From positions 24,589,501 through 24,653,500 of the forward strand of contig NC_088916.1 in assembly GCF_963576675.1 (NCBI RefSeq): a DNA stretch of 64,000 bases, read 5' to 3'. The notes below the pieces were generated by a model. The model was not told the origin of the DNA. It was given only the letters and a program-made list of their open reading frames with translations, and searched no databases. The translations under genes and the position numbers were made by a program. This stretch comes from Euphorbia lathyris (taxonomy: Eukaryota; Streptophyta; Magnoliopsida; Malpighiales; Euphorbiaceae). How positions within the stretch are numbered: the first letter of the stretch is position 1; each line of letters starts with the position of its first letter. Of this stretch, positions 11,775 through 23,560 are shown one piece after another.

Positions 11775-13492
11775 GAAAGTGTCAATTTATGGTTCAAGAT
11801 TGTATTGTTTTGGGACACAAAGTGTCCGGGGAGGGGATCGAGGTCGACCCGGCCAAGATCGAGGTAATTGAAAAACTACCTCCACCAATTAACGTAAAAG
11901 GAATTCAGAGCTTTTTAGGTCATGCGGGGTTCTATAGACGATTCATCAAAGACTTCTCTAAGATAGCAACCCCCTTGACCCAGCTCCTCATAAAGGATGC
12001 AGAATTTAATTTTTCCGACCAATGTTTACTTGCATTTAACACACTTAAGGATAAGTTAATTAATGCACCTATCATGGTGAAACCCGATTGGAGCCTCCCC
12101 TTTGAATTGATGTGCGATGCGAGTGATTTGGCTGTCGGTGCATGTTTGGGCCAACGGGTGGATAAACTCTTCCGCCCTATCTATTATGCGAGCAAAACGC
12201 TCAATGAGGCCCAACAAAACTATTCCATCACGGAAAAGGAGATGCTTGCCGTTGTTTTTGCTTTCGATAAATTTAGGTCATATCTTGTGTTATCCAAAAT
12301 TATCGTATACACTGACCACGCAGCTCTCAAGTACTTGATGACTAAGCAGGACGCCAAACCACGCTTGATACGGTGGATCCTACTCCTACAAGTATTCGAC
12401 ATCGAGATCAAAGACAAAAAAGGAGTGGAAAATGTTGTGGCCGACCATCTCTCTCGCTTACAAGGTGAGCAAGGCCAATATCCGGAAGCAATTGAAATTA
12501 AGGAGACCTTTCCCGACGAAGCACTCTACGCGGTAACATCTTTACCTTGGTATGCCGATATGGCAAACTTCAAAGCCGGTAATATTCTTCGCCCGCACCT
12601 TACATATGAGCAGCATAAGAAATTCTTTCACGATGCTAAGCATTATTTTTGGGAAGAACCCAATCTGTTCAAATCTTGTGCCGATAACATTATTCGTAGG
12701 TGTATACCGGAAGAAGAAGTTAATCATGTGCTCCATATGTGTCACACCCAAGAGCCGGGAGGCCATTTTGGCCCTAGTCGAACAATGGCAAAAGTCTTAC
12801 AATGTGGGTTTTATTGGCCTACTTTATCCAAAGATTCCCACAACTTCGTCAAATCATGTGACGCTTGTCAAAGGAGCGGAAACATTTCCGGAAAACATGA
12901 AATGCTCCAACAGGGAATCTTGGTTTGCGAACTCTTTGACGTATGGGGGATAGACTTCATGGGACCTTTCCCTAAGTCGCATGGCAACGCTTACATCCTT
13001 GTAGCGGTTGATTATGTCTCCAAATGGGTAGAGGCCGTTGCCTTACCTTCAAACGACTCTAAGGTGGTAGGGAAATTCATAAAGAAGAACATTTTCACTC
13101 GGTTCGGGACCCCTCGGACTATCATTAGCGATGGGGGATCCCACTTTTGCAACCGACAATTTAATCAACTCTTACTTAAATATGGGGTTGCACACCGAGT
13201 CTCTACACCCTACCACTCGCAAACTAGTGGGCAAGTTGAGGTTTCTAACCGAGAGCTAAAACGCATCTTAGAAAAAACAGTTAACGCCTCTAGGAAAGAC
13301 TGGAGCTTGAAGCTCGATGATGCTCTCTGGGCTTACCGCACGGTGTTTAAAATGCCCATCGGGATGTCCCCTTATCGTCTAGTTTTTGGAAAGTCATGTC
13401 ATTTACCCGTAGAACTAGAACATAAAGCCTACTGGGCGCTGAAATTTTTAAATTTTGACATGCAGGCTGCGGGAGAACACCGCCTCCTCTAA
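11775..13492 (+). pseudogene. A1 RNase H and integrase
   Basis: Frame shifted by one base from the reverse transcriptase. RNase H starts near the MCDASD motif (about 12111), with TEKE and YTDHAAL. The integrase has the H-H-C-C zinc region (GGHFGP, CDACQR) and the D-D-E core: [24 protein letters not shown]. It stops at TAA 13490-13492, where A2 has CAG in the corresponding Leu-Leu-Gln stretch; a CAA-to-TAA change is likely. RNase H removes the RNA template; integrase inserts the DNA copy. Confidence 0.9.
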
Positions 13493-13828
13493 CTTAATAC
13501 TCTTGATGAACTCCGCTTGGGGTCATATGAAAATGCCAAACTCTACAAAGAACGTACCAAGCGGTGGCACGACAAGCATATCCAAATTCGGGAGTTCACC
13601 AAGGGGGATCAAGTTCTCCTCTACAATTCTCGCCTCCGGTTATTCCCCGAAAAATTGAAAAGTCGGTGGTTGGGACCATACACCGTCGTCAACGTGCACC
13701 CCTCCGGAGCAATTGAAATCCAAGGTCGCGACAATGCAATCCTACGAGTCAATGGCCACCGCCTGAAGATATACCGCGGCGGCGATCTTCCACAACAAGG
13801 CGAAACCACACTCCTCGCACTACCTTAA
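13493..13828 (+). pseudogene. A1 integrase C-terminal end
   Basis: Continues the integrase frame after the stop, with the Athila-like tail (SYENAKLYKERTKRWHDKH, then KSRWLGPYTVVNVHPSGAIE) and ends at TAA 13826-13828. No chromodomain is visible, as expected for Athila. Confidence 0.85.
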
Positions 13829-15750
13829 GCTTGCACATCACAAAGGAAAGTCGAGCTACTCCGACTCTAAACGTAGCATTGGTTTGACCCTTTCAAACCC
13901 CCTGTATATATCTGCTCAATTTTTACTTATTTCCCTTGTTTTGCATCCCAGCCACGGAAAGCCAAATCCCAAATCGGCATAGTACACGGGGCGTCTCCCT
14001 ACGCACGCCTCGCGTATTTGTATCTCTGATCCAAAATCCTATAGGGGAAATCATTTACGCAGGGCGTAACTCTTCTTACGCCCCGCGTATGAATGCCTTT
14101 CTATGATTCCTACAGTTCAGAAACTCGAACACGCGGGGCGTCCCCCAATTACGCCCTGCGTCTTTGAGTCTCTGCCCAAAAACATTACAAAACGTCTTGG
14201 TTACGCGGGGCGCCCCTATGGGCACGCCCCGCGTAACCCCTGACCACTAAGGGTCTTCTTTTTCACTTTATTTTTGTTTTTGTTTTTGTTTTCATTTCTT
14301 TTTGCGACGCCCTTGGAATAGGCGTCATTTTAAATAACGCGGAGGGACGTGCAACCTCGCACTTAACGTTTGTTTTGCACTACCAAAAACAAAAAAAAAA
14401 AAAAAAAAAAAATAAACAACAAAATAATTAAACTAATTTATTGACTCTTCGATCTTATCTTTGATTGCTTTTTATGAAGTCGCACTTAAATTTTCCCGAC
14501 ACGCTATCCCTCCTTCGGAAATTAATTAAAGTTCCGTTATTTGTCATCAAAAATAAAAGTGTTGGAACATAAAGGAATGATTCGATTAAGAAATTTTAGT
14601 CTTGGTTTTGAAATTAGGGAATTTGTACAAAGCTTAGGTTAGTACTAAACTAAGGCATTAAGTCTTAACCCAATTGTCATCTCCATAATGAACTTTGAAA
14701 AGGCAATAAAAACGGGATAGTTGAGAATTTAGCGAAAACTCGATAGTACACAATTTAAACCCGAATCTTTGTGAGGTATGTTTGAGCCTAAAAGAGTTCG
14801 TACGAGAATTCTAATTCTTTCACAATTTTTCGAGAAGCTTTGACTTCACTCGACTCATAGAATTTGCATCCAATACCGGGTTAAGTACACTTATTTTTGG
14901 TAAAAAGGCAATAGATGATAAACCGAACCCACTTAGGCTAATTTTTCTTAATTTATTTTTCTCGTTTTCATTAAACATTAGGAAACCCCCTTGAGCCTAT
15001 TAACCAACCATTTTGTTAAAACCCTTTTTAACATTTAACCTTTTTTCCTCTTGTTTAAATACCAACAAGATCAAATCGCACCAAAATTACCCGAAATAAG
15101 CCAAAGGTCTTGACAAGTAAGCACCAAAAAGTCTCGGAATCGTTTTTGTGCCGCTCTCAAAACAAAAAGAAAAAGGAAAAACGCAATAAAGAGCAAAAAG
15201 GCATTCTCAAGCTCCACCCGAGCAATTTCGAGTCTATTTTATGAACTCGCCAAGGCCGAAATAAAAATACGGTGCGATCATTAAAACGGTATTTTTGAAC
15301 TCGAGTTTTCTTGAGCTAACCACTAAAGAAGCCAGCCACATTACAACCCCCCTCCGGGTTCATTTTTAATACTGCCTAACCACATTTTAAGAGGAAAAAC
15401 CCGGATAAAAATGCAAATTCAACATGATCTCGAGTAGGTGCAAAGAAGAGCGATAAAACACAAACCCACCTAAAATTGAGCGTAAGAGCGAAATCCCTTG
15501 GTGAGGTACTATCGGATTCTCAAAAGATAATCAACCCCCGTTGATATTGCCTATTAAATCTTGATCATGGAGGTTTCGAACAAGTTTTTGTACTCAATTG
15601 TCGGCGTAGGTACTTACCGAAACCTTTGTACAAAACCATAACTTTAAAATCACGCACTTGGCAAAACCAACCTTCGGTTTGTTTCTTAATTTTCTCAATC
15701 CCTTGTCTTTCGATTTCTTTTACTTGAGGACAAGTAAAACTTTAAAGTCC
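13829..15750 (+). other. A1 3' non-coding region with inverted palindrome pairs
   Basis: No extra ORF is found here. At 13978-14240 four pairs of the LTR palindrome recur; in most pairs the second copy is inverted, so the pair forms a large dyad. The best has perfect 14-bp arms, GGTTACGCGGGGCG (14199-14212) and its complement (14225-14238). A run of 22 A lies at 14391-14412. The remainder to the polypurine tract is AT-rich without coding frames. Confidence 0.8.
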
Positions 15751-15759
15751 GAGGAGGTT
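15751..15759 (+). other. A1 polypurine tract
   Basis: GAGGAGG followed by TT immediately before the 3' LTR; it follows a CTTGAGGACAAG stretch also seen before the A2 tract in similar form. Confidence 0.65.
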
Positions 15760-17558
15760 TGATAGGGGTATTTTACCCCTATCTTTTAGCGTGATTTACG
15801 GGATGATTTTGGATAAAATAAATAAGTTTAATTGTAAAAATAAAGTATTTTGAATAAATAAAGAAATAAAAATAAATCTCGTACTTTTAGTTTAATTCCC
15901 TCGTTTTTTATTAGTTTAGGAAATAAAACGTCAAGCTAACTCGGCTCTCAAGTGTTGTATTTCAGGTGCAAGAAAGGAGAAAAAACCCACCTCATACGCG
16001 GGGCGTAGAAACCCTTACGCGGGGCGTGAAACATGATGCCAGAAATAATTGCCTTATCCGCAGGCACCATGTGGAATTGACTCAGCATACGCGGGGCGTA
16101 TGCCATTTTACGCGGGGCGTATGACACATGTCGGCAATAATTGGCCTAATCCTGAAAGTCAGACTGCATTGTCTCCCAGAGTCAACTATCCATACGCGGG
16201 GCGTATCATTATATACGCGGGGCGTATAAGGCAGTTCTTCAATGTAAAAAGATCAGAGAAACATTTACGCGGGGCGTACTTCATCTACGCACGGCGTAAA
16301 ATACTCCAATTCTAGCAATAAACTTCAGAGATTCAAACACACGGGGCGTACTTCAGCTACGCAGGGCGTGTTTGAGACAATTAGACACAGAATTGGTCCA
16401 CATGCAGGAGATTTCTGACGGAATGGGCACTTACGCGGGGCGTAAACCACCTTACGCGGGGCGTATCATGGGTTTTCTGCACCAAATAATGTTGCTCCAT
16501 GCTTGTGCTTTGTGAAATTACCAACTTGCCCTTGCTTGATGTCTATAAATAGATAGCTTTTGAACTTTATTAGAGACCAATTACATACTAGAGAGCTATA
16601 CTATACTCTTTTCTTTCCTTGTAAATTAGATTCAGATTTTGTAGTTAAACTCTCCCCCTCGAGAGCTTGTTCGGTTGTTCCGCGTTCCATCGAAGTTCCA
16701 CTCCATCATTTATCACCAAGCTCGAGAGTTCCACCTCCACGACCTAGGAGACGGCTTTGAGTCCGGTTAGCTAGTTCCAAGGGCGGATTCTCCCTTTTTA
16801 CTTGCTAATTAGCTTGTACTCTTCCTATGTACTAGGCTTGGTTGTATTTCATCTATACACTTTCCATATTTATAATTTATGATTCATAATCTCTATTTCC
16901 CTTTACGTGTTAATGTTTATTACTTGTTTTGATATTGATAATTGACTATTGTGTAGGAGCACGCGATTACCGCCGCCATCCGGGCTATCTTTAGGGAATT
17001 ATATAGGTGTTGCCCTACCGGAAGTGACAAACCGGAAACCGTAGGAATTGACAAGCCACGGAACTTACGGGCCCTAATTTCTAGTTCCCCCACATTAGAC
17101 ACGCCTTGACTAGGAATCACGTAGTCTAAGTACTTCACGGGTCGGTCTTACTACATTTGGTCGTCTTTGCAAGAGTAAACCAGTATCCGTATACATTCAA
17201 AGTCGTTATTTATCGTGGTTATAACTTATCATTCACGCCCCACTTCATAGAGTTTTAGCTACACAAATCTGTGTCGCCAATAGTTAGGAATAGTGTGTAG
17301 TTGTGTCGTACTTTATCCCAAAGTATTCACCGCTTAAATAACATACGAAACCGAGTCGTCTAATACTTGTAATTATAAATCCCGTGGATTCGATGCCCGG
17401 TCTTAACCGGATTATTACTTGATACGACGGGGTACACTTGCCCCTAAGTAGTGTCGTCTAGTGAATTTAGAGCAATTAGAAAGACCACATCCATAGTCCC
17501 ATAGCACACTCATATCACACTACATCCATTACAACACCGCTAGACGAATCACGCATCA
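15760..17558 (+). repeat. A1 3' LTR
   Basis: 1799 bp, nearly identical to the 5' LTR, with the same twelve palindromes and the TATA box at 16544. Followed by the CGCCC duplication. Confidence 0.95.
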
Positions 17559-17563
17559 CGCCC

Positions 17564-18325
17564 CTCGGCTAGTTACGTCTGCTTGATAATTTTCTCTTAC
17601 TTTTGATCGGCTTGACTTTGCCCCTGAGCCTTTTCAGCATTGCCTTTTTTTCCTTTTTTTTTCTTTGAGTCGTCATAGATCTGAACCTTTTCATTGATCC
17701 TGGAACAGGGTCCTTTATCGTTGATAGGTTAGTTGCCCCCGTCTTGTTCTGAATGGTGCACTCATGCACTGGTGTCCCCTTTGGGGGGAGGAATTTTTGT
17801 CTATGCCTTAGCATGGTTCTGAGGGCTTCTTGCTTGCTCCATCTTTTCTTTTCTTTTTCTCTCTTTTGGACTTTGTTGATTGTCGCTCAGTCTTCTTTTT
17901 GGCAAAAGCCGGTGAGAACCCTTCGTTTGATGGGTCTACACCCGACTTATCATCGTAGAGTCAGGGAATCGCTTCTCATGATTTATTTTGTTTTTTTTCT
18001 TTTTTTTCTCTCTCTTAATTTTCTCTCTTCAGTGGTTAAGTACTGAGCAATAATTATATTCTAGAGCTTACGTCCGTGCCATGATAGAAGTGGGAATATC
18101 TCAATTGAGTAGATATCAAATGTAAGTACGTATGTTTAGGATAAATATGCGGAAACGAAATTTCATTGAATTCAAAAGGGGGTTAACAACATCTTGTGGA
18201 ATAGAAGATAAAATAAAAGCAAGGATAAAGACTACAAGTGCAATCCTCTCTCTCAGGCTACTTCAAGAAGCTTCAGATTCTCCCACTTCATAAGTGTCCT
18301 CAATCTCGAGAACTTCTTCTTTAGC
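17564..18325. other. T1 interior downstream of the gag relic
   Basis: Resumes T1 after A1. A minus-strand frame at 17569-17814 is rich in Lys/Arg and could be a decayed continuation of the gag region, but I recognise no domain. Otherwise non-coding. Confidence 0.4.
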
Positions 18326-18905
18326 TTATCCTGATCCATTGTAGACTTCACCATTCAAGGAACCAGTCGAAGGTTTCATCTGCTGAGAAGGATCTGGATT
18401 ACTTATCTTTCCAGCTTCGATGAGATCTTGGATTTCATGCTTCAACCTCATGCAAGTACTTGTTTCGTGACCATATTTCTGGTGGAAGTGGCAGTAGCCC
18501 CTGCGTTTGACTAACTCAGTGGTTGGACCTCCTGTGGCTGGCAGAGGATGAGTGAAAGTGGAGAATTCCCCTCCCTCCCTTCTATACTGAGTGGGCAATG
18601 GAGGGCGAACAACCCTGGTAATCTCATGTCCCCGATGGTGTGGAGGCAGTTGTGTTCGTGAAACATGGTATGGGGCTACCCCTAGTGGAGTGAATGTTTG
18701 TGGGGTAGATGGTGATGCAAACTGGAACATAGGTTTCTCTACAGCAGCTTTCGAGATTTCCGCAACCAGTGACTCACTCAGGACCTCCCGAACCAACCTT
18801 TTCAGCTCTATCTTGAATTCACCTAAAGCAAGGATATTGGGAAGAACTCGTTCGATTTCTAAAAAGAACAACCTAAGCGAATATGTATGAGGTGTAGGTG
18901 AGGGA
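18326..18905 (-). pseudogene. T1 gag remnant, C-terminal part with zinc knuckle
   Basis: About 190 residues are open on the minus strand, ending at TAG/TGA-bounded 18326, without an ATG at the upstream end. The clear signature is C-X2-H-X4-H-X4-C (starting CHFHQKYGHETSTC) followed by a LKHEIQDLIEAGKI stretch, typical of Tat/Ogre gag C-termini. The PF03732-type gag core that should precede it is missing, as are all pol domains. It is the only protein-coding remnant that identifies T1. On the minus strand it lies after the dyad array and before the A1 insertion. Confidence 0.75.
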
Positions 18906-18929
18906 TTGTCCTCATCTGTTGCAATGACG

Positions 18930-21900
18930 CCCTTTGAAGATACGGGGCGCTACACGGGCTGATGTGACGCTCACGGTATGTCCGCAACTTAAACAGACCA
19001 TGATGGAGACGTGCGGGGTATGTGTCCATAGTTTACCTGGTAACGATACTGATAGCTGGGAACCGCCTTTCTGGGAAACACAAGCTTCCTGAAACAGGCC
19101 GACATAGAGGGCGTGTCCTAAACTAGAAGCAAGCGGGATGTGACCAACACACATGGTGTGTGGGTCAATGGTTAGTTTAAACCCAAGATACAAATACGTA
19201 GATGTACCAACGGAACCTTGGCGTGCCATGCAGAAAGTGGTAACACACGGGGTGTGCCTCAAATAGGTTAAGGCATACGTGATGTGCGCCAATTGTCAGC
19301 TTCTCTCGGAAAGCAACTATTACCACGATGGGTATTATTTGACGGGATAACGAACACGGAATTCCCGATACTCGAGGTCCGAATAGGATGCATACGTCAA
19401 CGTACAAGGTATGTGCCAATTATTAACTCCTACTTGGCTCACTAGTATCTTAACAGAGTGGTTTGAAACGTGGTGCGTTTAGGAACTACGATGACGTATA
19501 TGGTATGCCTTAGAGGTAGCCAAAAGGCATGATGGGAGTCCCAACTTGATGTGCCCCCACGATTGACCTATGCGAGCGATACGATGGCTTGATTTTGGGC
19601 TTTCGACTGTCGCGGGGGAAACCCGACATACTAGGTATGAGACACGAATAGGGTACACATACGACACACGTATTATCTGACCAACTTTGGACGGAGAGGA
19701 CTCAAGAGGTACCTCCTAACAACATTGGAGGCATCAGCTAGACACAATACCGACACGCAGGGTGCAGTCTAAGGATAAACACAAGCTAGAGACACCAATA
19801 TCTCGATGGATTTGCGGACATCGGTGCGTCGGGTAGAATGAGAGGTGTCCTAATCCGATCGAGGTACCAACGAGATGGAAATGACGACTTACCTGGTATG
19901 TATCAAAGGTCAATTTGTTTCATAGCACAAACCCCACGATGATATGTTTTATGAGAATCCCTAAAGGTCTTACGTGGATACTTATGACATGTTTGGTCCA
20001 TCACCGATGTTTGAGATACCAGCAACGACACACAGTGTAGACATCGATAGTTCGACTGGAACCTATCACTATGAACCATTCGAGGAGCAACGAAGGTGCA
20101 AACCAAGACCTTCGAGGTAAGTGCCAAGTGTTGGACTTAGACGCGGTACGAACAACTCGATACTACTGACACGAGCGAGACCCCAAATAGCGACACATAG
20201 GGCATATGTCTCAGACTCGTGAATAAGGCAATTCAGAGTTTGGGGGCGCATGGAAAACGGTACCAATGATGTAGGGGGAGCGTGTCGAGGATTTGACAAT
20301 ATAAACGAACCGCTGTTTGAGGGTACTCAAGACATGAGTGACGATTTACGGGGCGTACGTCAAAAGTTTGACAGGAGCCTCACGATATGAACGACTCAGT
20401 GTGTCAAGGTGTGAGCGGGATGCTCGAGACGGCCCATAGGGTACATGCCTAATGGTGTGACTTGGACTCGATGACATGAATCACTCTATTTAACAGGTAC
20501 GTGCCAAAAGTTCGACTCAAACTTGACGATACAAATGGCTCGACATTGGAGATGTAAGCGAGATGCGTGTGATGACATATATGATACTTGCCCCAGATTC
20601 GACTTGAACTTGATGATATGAATAACTCGACATTTGACATGCGAATGGGACATACCAAACCGCGTATGGGGGTATGTGCCCCAAGCTTAACCCTGACTAG
20701 ATGGTATAAACGACTCAGCCTTTGATATGTGAGTAAGGTGCGAGGGATGACATACGGTACGCGCGTCAAAGGTCGGTCCAGAATTGGATAGCCTAATGAC
20801 ATAGTTGTGGACTACAAATATTGCCGATGACGAGGCGACATGCGGGGCACATTTTGGCAAGGCCCAAAGTATGGCTAAAGCGCAAGCGGTGACATAAGGG
20901 ATATGCACCGACAGCTGATACATGGTCGAAGCCCCAACGTTACATGTTTGGAATACTGACGTGTTACGATATACGGTGACACACCTGGTATGTCTCATAT
21001 TTATTTGGCTGTTTTGAAGATGCGACGGGGTATCTCAAGAAGACCAAGGATGCGCGGGTTACCCTAGTACAATGACATGTCGATATACAAGGTACGACCG
21101 AGGGTACCAATGGGGTGTGACGATGACCTACTAGCCAAGAGGTTAGTACAATGACGCATAGATTCATTAGATGTGACGAGGCGACATATATGGCGCCAGT
21201 TAAAGTGCGGATGTGACGCGATGACGTCGTGTGAAGCGTGCGTCAGAGGGTCAATGTGAACCTGGAGTCCGGATAGTGGGACGATGTAAATACGATGGGG
21301 CACTATGACGAACCACGTGGTGCACCTAAAGGTACAAATGGGAAGTGTGGACAACACACAAGTCAGGGGTTCGTTTCGAAGCTCAGGGTATTGCCCATAA
21401 TTCTGAAATACGGAGGTGCTACATATGGACTACATCCCCAGATGCGAATGACGACAGGTAAGCGAGATTCGTGGGAAACAGTTAACTTGGCCCTAAGGTA
21501 CCGATCGTATAACAACGTAACTTTGGAGTATAGGCGTATGGTACGCCGACATGCGTGGCATGTCTTAGCGTATGAAGGTCATGATGACAACTTACGAGAT
21601 GAGAGGTACGGATAATATAACAACGTAATTTGGAATTACATGGGCATGGCAACATATGTGGGTATGTTTTGAGATACAAAAGGGAGGTGACGACGACCCG
21701 GGAGATTATGGTTCCATTCGAGTCCAAGGTATCGATCGTAATCTTGAGATGTGTTGACTAAGGCGTGGCGACCTACATGGTATGTCTTGAGGCATAAGTA
21801 GGATGTGTATGAGACATGTGACGAACGGTTAATTCGAATCTCGGGGGAACTGATGCCGTGACAATGTTTCTTGTTTTTTTTGAACTATCGATATGTTATC

Positions 21901-23560
21901 AGTGACGTGGCGACACACATAGTATGTCTCGAGTCGACCATGCGGAAAGTGAACGGAATTTTCCCCACGATGCGAATGTTATAACAAACGAGGTATGACC
22001 ATCAAGCAGTTTGGATCTGGCAAGGACGCATATCTAACGAACCATATTCCTAACCATGATAGAGGGAGGCGGAGTACGTCGTGACACATGGGACATGTTT
22101 CCGGATAACTCAAACACGGTGGTAAAGACGTATGTGATATGCCACGATGCACAGGGTATACCCCCTAATGGTATAAACAGGACGATAAAGATGTGCGCGG
22201 CGTATCCCACACAAAGTATAACACGACAAAGACGTAGGGAATACCTCAAGGTCTAAAGGTGCTCCTCCGGACTAATATATGAGACACATCACAACATGCA
22301 GGGTAGACCTTTTGACGGGCATGCGAGACATGGTAAAGACGCGAGATACATTGTGATATATGGGGTATGTCTTCTGTCAGGCACCTAGCAAGGCGAGAAC
22401 TCAAATCATGATATACGGGGTATGGCTCTAGACTAGTGTATCTGATATGGAAGACGCATATGCGACCTATCGCGATGTACAACCTTGACAATACCCAGAC
22501 GTACGCGATGCACGGCGGCACATCGAGTACACGTCTTGACTGGTCTATAGCTGACGTGATGGAGACGCATGGGACACTTCACGATATAGAAGATGGGACG
22601 AGGTAAGGACGTATGGGATGCGTCACGGTCCAAATGGTATGCCTTTCATCTAACGTATATAACATGGTGAACAATCACCTGATATGCCATGACATACGGG
22701 GCATGCAACTCATGCCCCTCGCTTGGCGCAAGGAACGAGGCGAAGATGTACAGGATGCGTTATGACACACATAGTACACCTTCTGACCGGTGTGTAATGA
22801 CATGGTAGAGACACAAGGAATCGGTCATAATATACGAGGCACAACAGGGAAAAGACATATGGGATACGTCACGACATAATAGGTACGCCTCTTGATCGGT
22901 GTCTAAATGATTAATGGAAGATGCATGGGGTGCGTTACGTCTCATGGAGTATAACAAAGTAAAGATGCAAGGAATACATCACCACATGACCGGTGGGACT
23001 CATGACGGGTGGACCCGTGATGACATGACGCATCAAGGATATAGCAGATACGTCACCAGAGAACGGTACGCCTCTTGACAGGGTAAGGACATATTGGAGG
23101 TGCTGCAATATACAGGGTATGCCAAAACAAAGGCGTAGGTGATACGCCATGACATAAGGGTTGTACTTTCTGACTAGCGCCTATGATACTAGGGAAATTA
23201 CGAGGTACGCTACCATACACACAGTATGCTAAGGCAAAGACGCATAGGATACGTCACGACATAATGGACATGCCTCCTTGCTAGCATATACACAACACTA
23301 TGAAGACGCACGAGATGTGCCAAGGACGCATAGGATGCGTCCCAACACACAGGCATGATAAGGCAAAGACGTATGGGATATGTCACGACATAATTGGTAT
23401 GCCTCCCGATGAACATGCGACGCTGGGGTCGAGTCTTTCTCACCTTCCTAACAACCACGTCCTAAGTCTACAAAACCTAGAATGGCTATACGCAGTTCGG
23501 TTAGCATGCGACCCTCTATATGGTATGACTGCAATGATTTGGTAAGCATAGGATGCCTTA
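18930..23560. repeat. Degenerate array of dyads of the type GACATAC-GGG-GTATGTC
   Basis: Several dozen copies at irregular 50-110 bp spacing across 4.6 kb of T1, between its leader and its gag. Copies differ, but many keep complementary arms around a three-base centre: CACAC-GGG-GTGTG (19244-19256), ACACAC-ATG-GTGTGT (19147-19161), CATAC-TAG-GTATG (19627-19639), TACG-GGG-CGTA (20347-20357), CATA-AGGGA-TATG (20893-20905). Short frames in this stretch are scattered over both strands and show no protein family. Confidence 0.75.

Larger units (their letters stand above)
6439..17558 (+). mobile_element. A1: near-complete Athila-type Gypsy retrotransposon
   Basis: An 11.1-kb element with LTRs 6439-8238 and 15760-17558, flanked by the 5-bp duplication CGCCC (6434-6438, 17559-17563). 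Primer-binding site next to the 5' LTR, purine tract before the 3' LTR. The coding order gag, protease, reverse transcriptase, RNase H, integrase is that of Ty3/Gypsy. I count about 23 LTR differences by eye (roughly 98.7% identity), so it is recent. Two stops and a one-base deletion make it non-functional as it stands. No extra 3' ORF is present, unlike A2. Confidence 0.95.

Noticed and set aside
14391..14412. Poly(A) run as a sign of a retrogene or LINE insertion
   Set aside because: No target duplication or inserted body was found; it lies within the A1 3' non-coding region.
17569..18046. A basic minus-strand frame and a hydrophobic plus-strand frame
   Set aside because: The hydrophobic one is translated from T-rich sequence; the basic one might be gag debris but lacks any recognisable motif.
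18912..23545. About twenty short frames on both strands
   Set aside because: They are scattered over a degenerate dyad repeat without shared frame, domain or start context.
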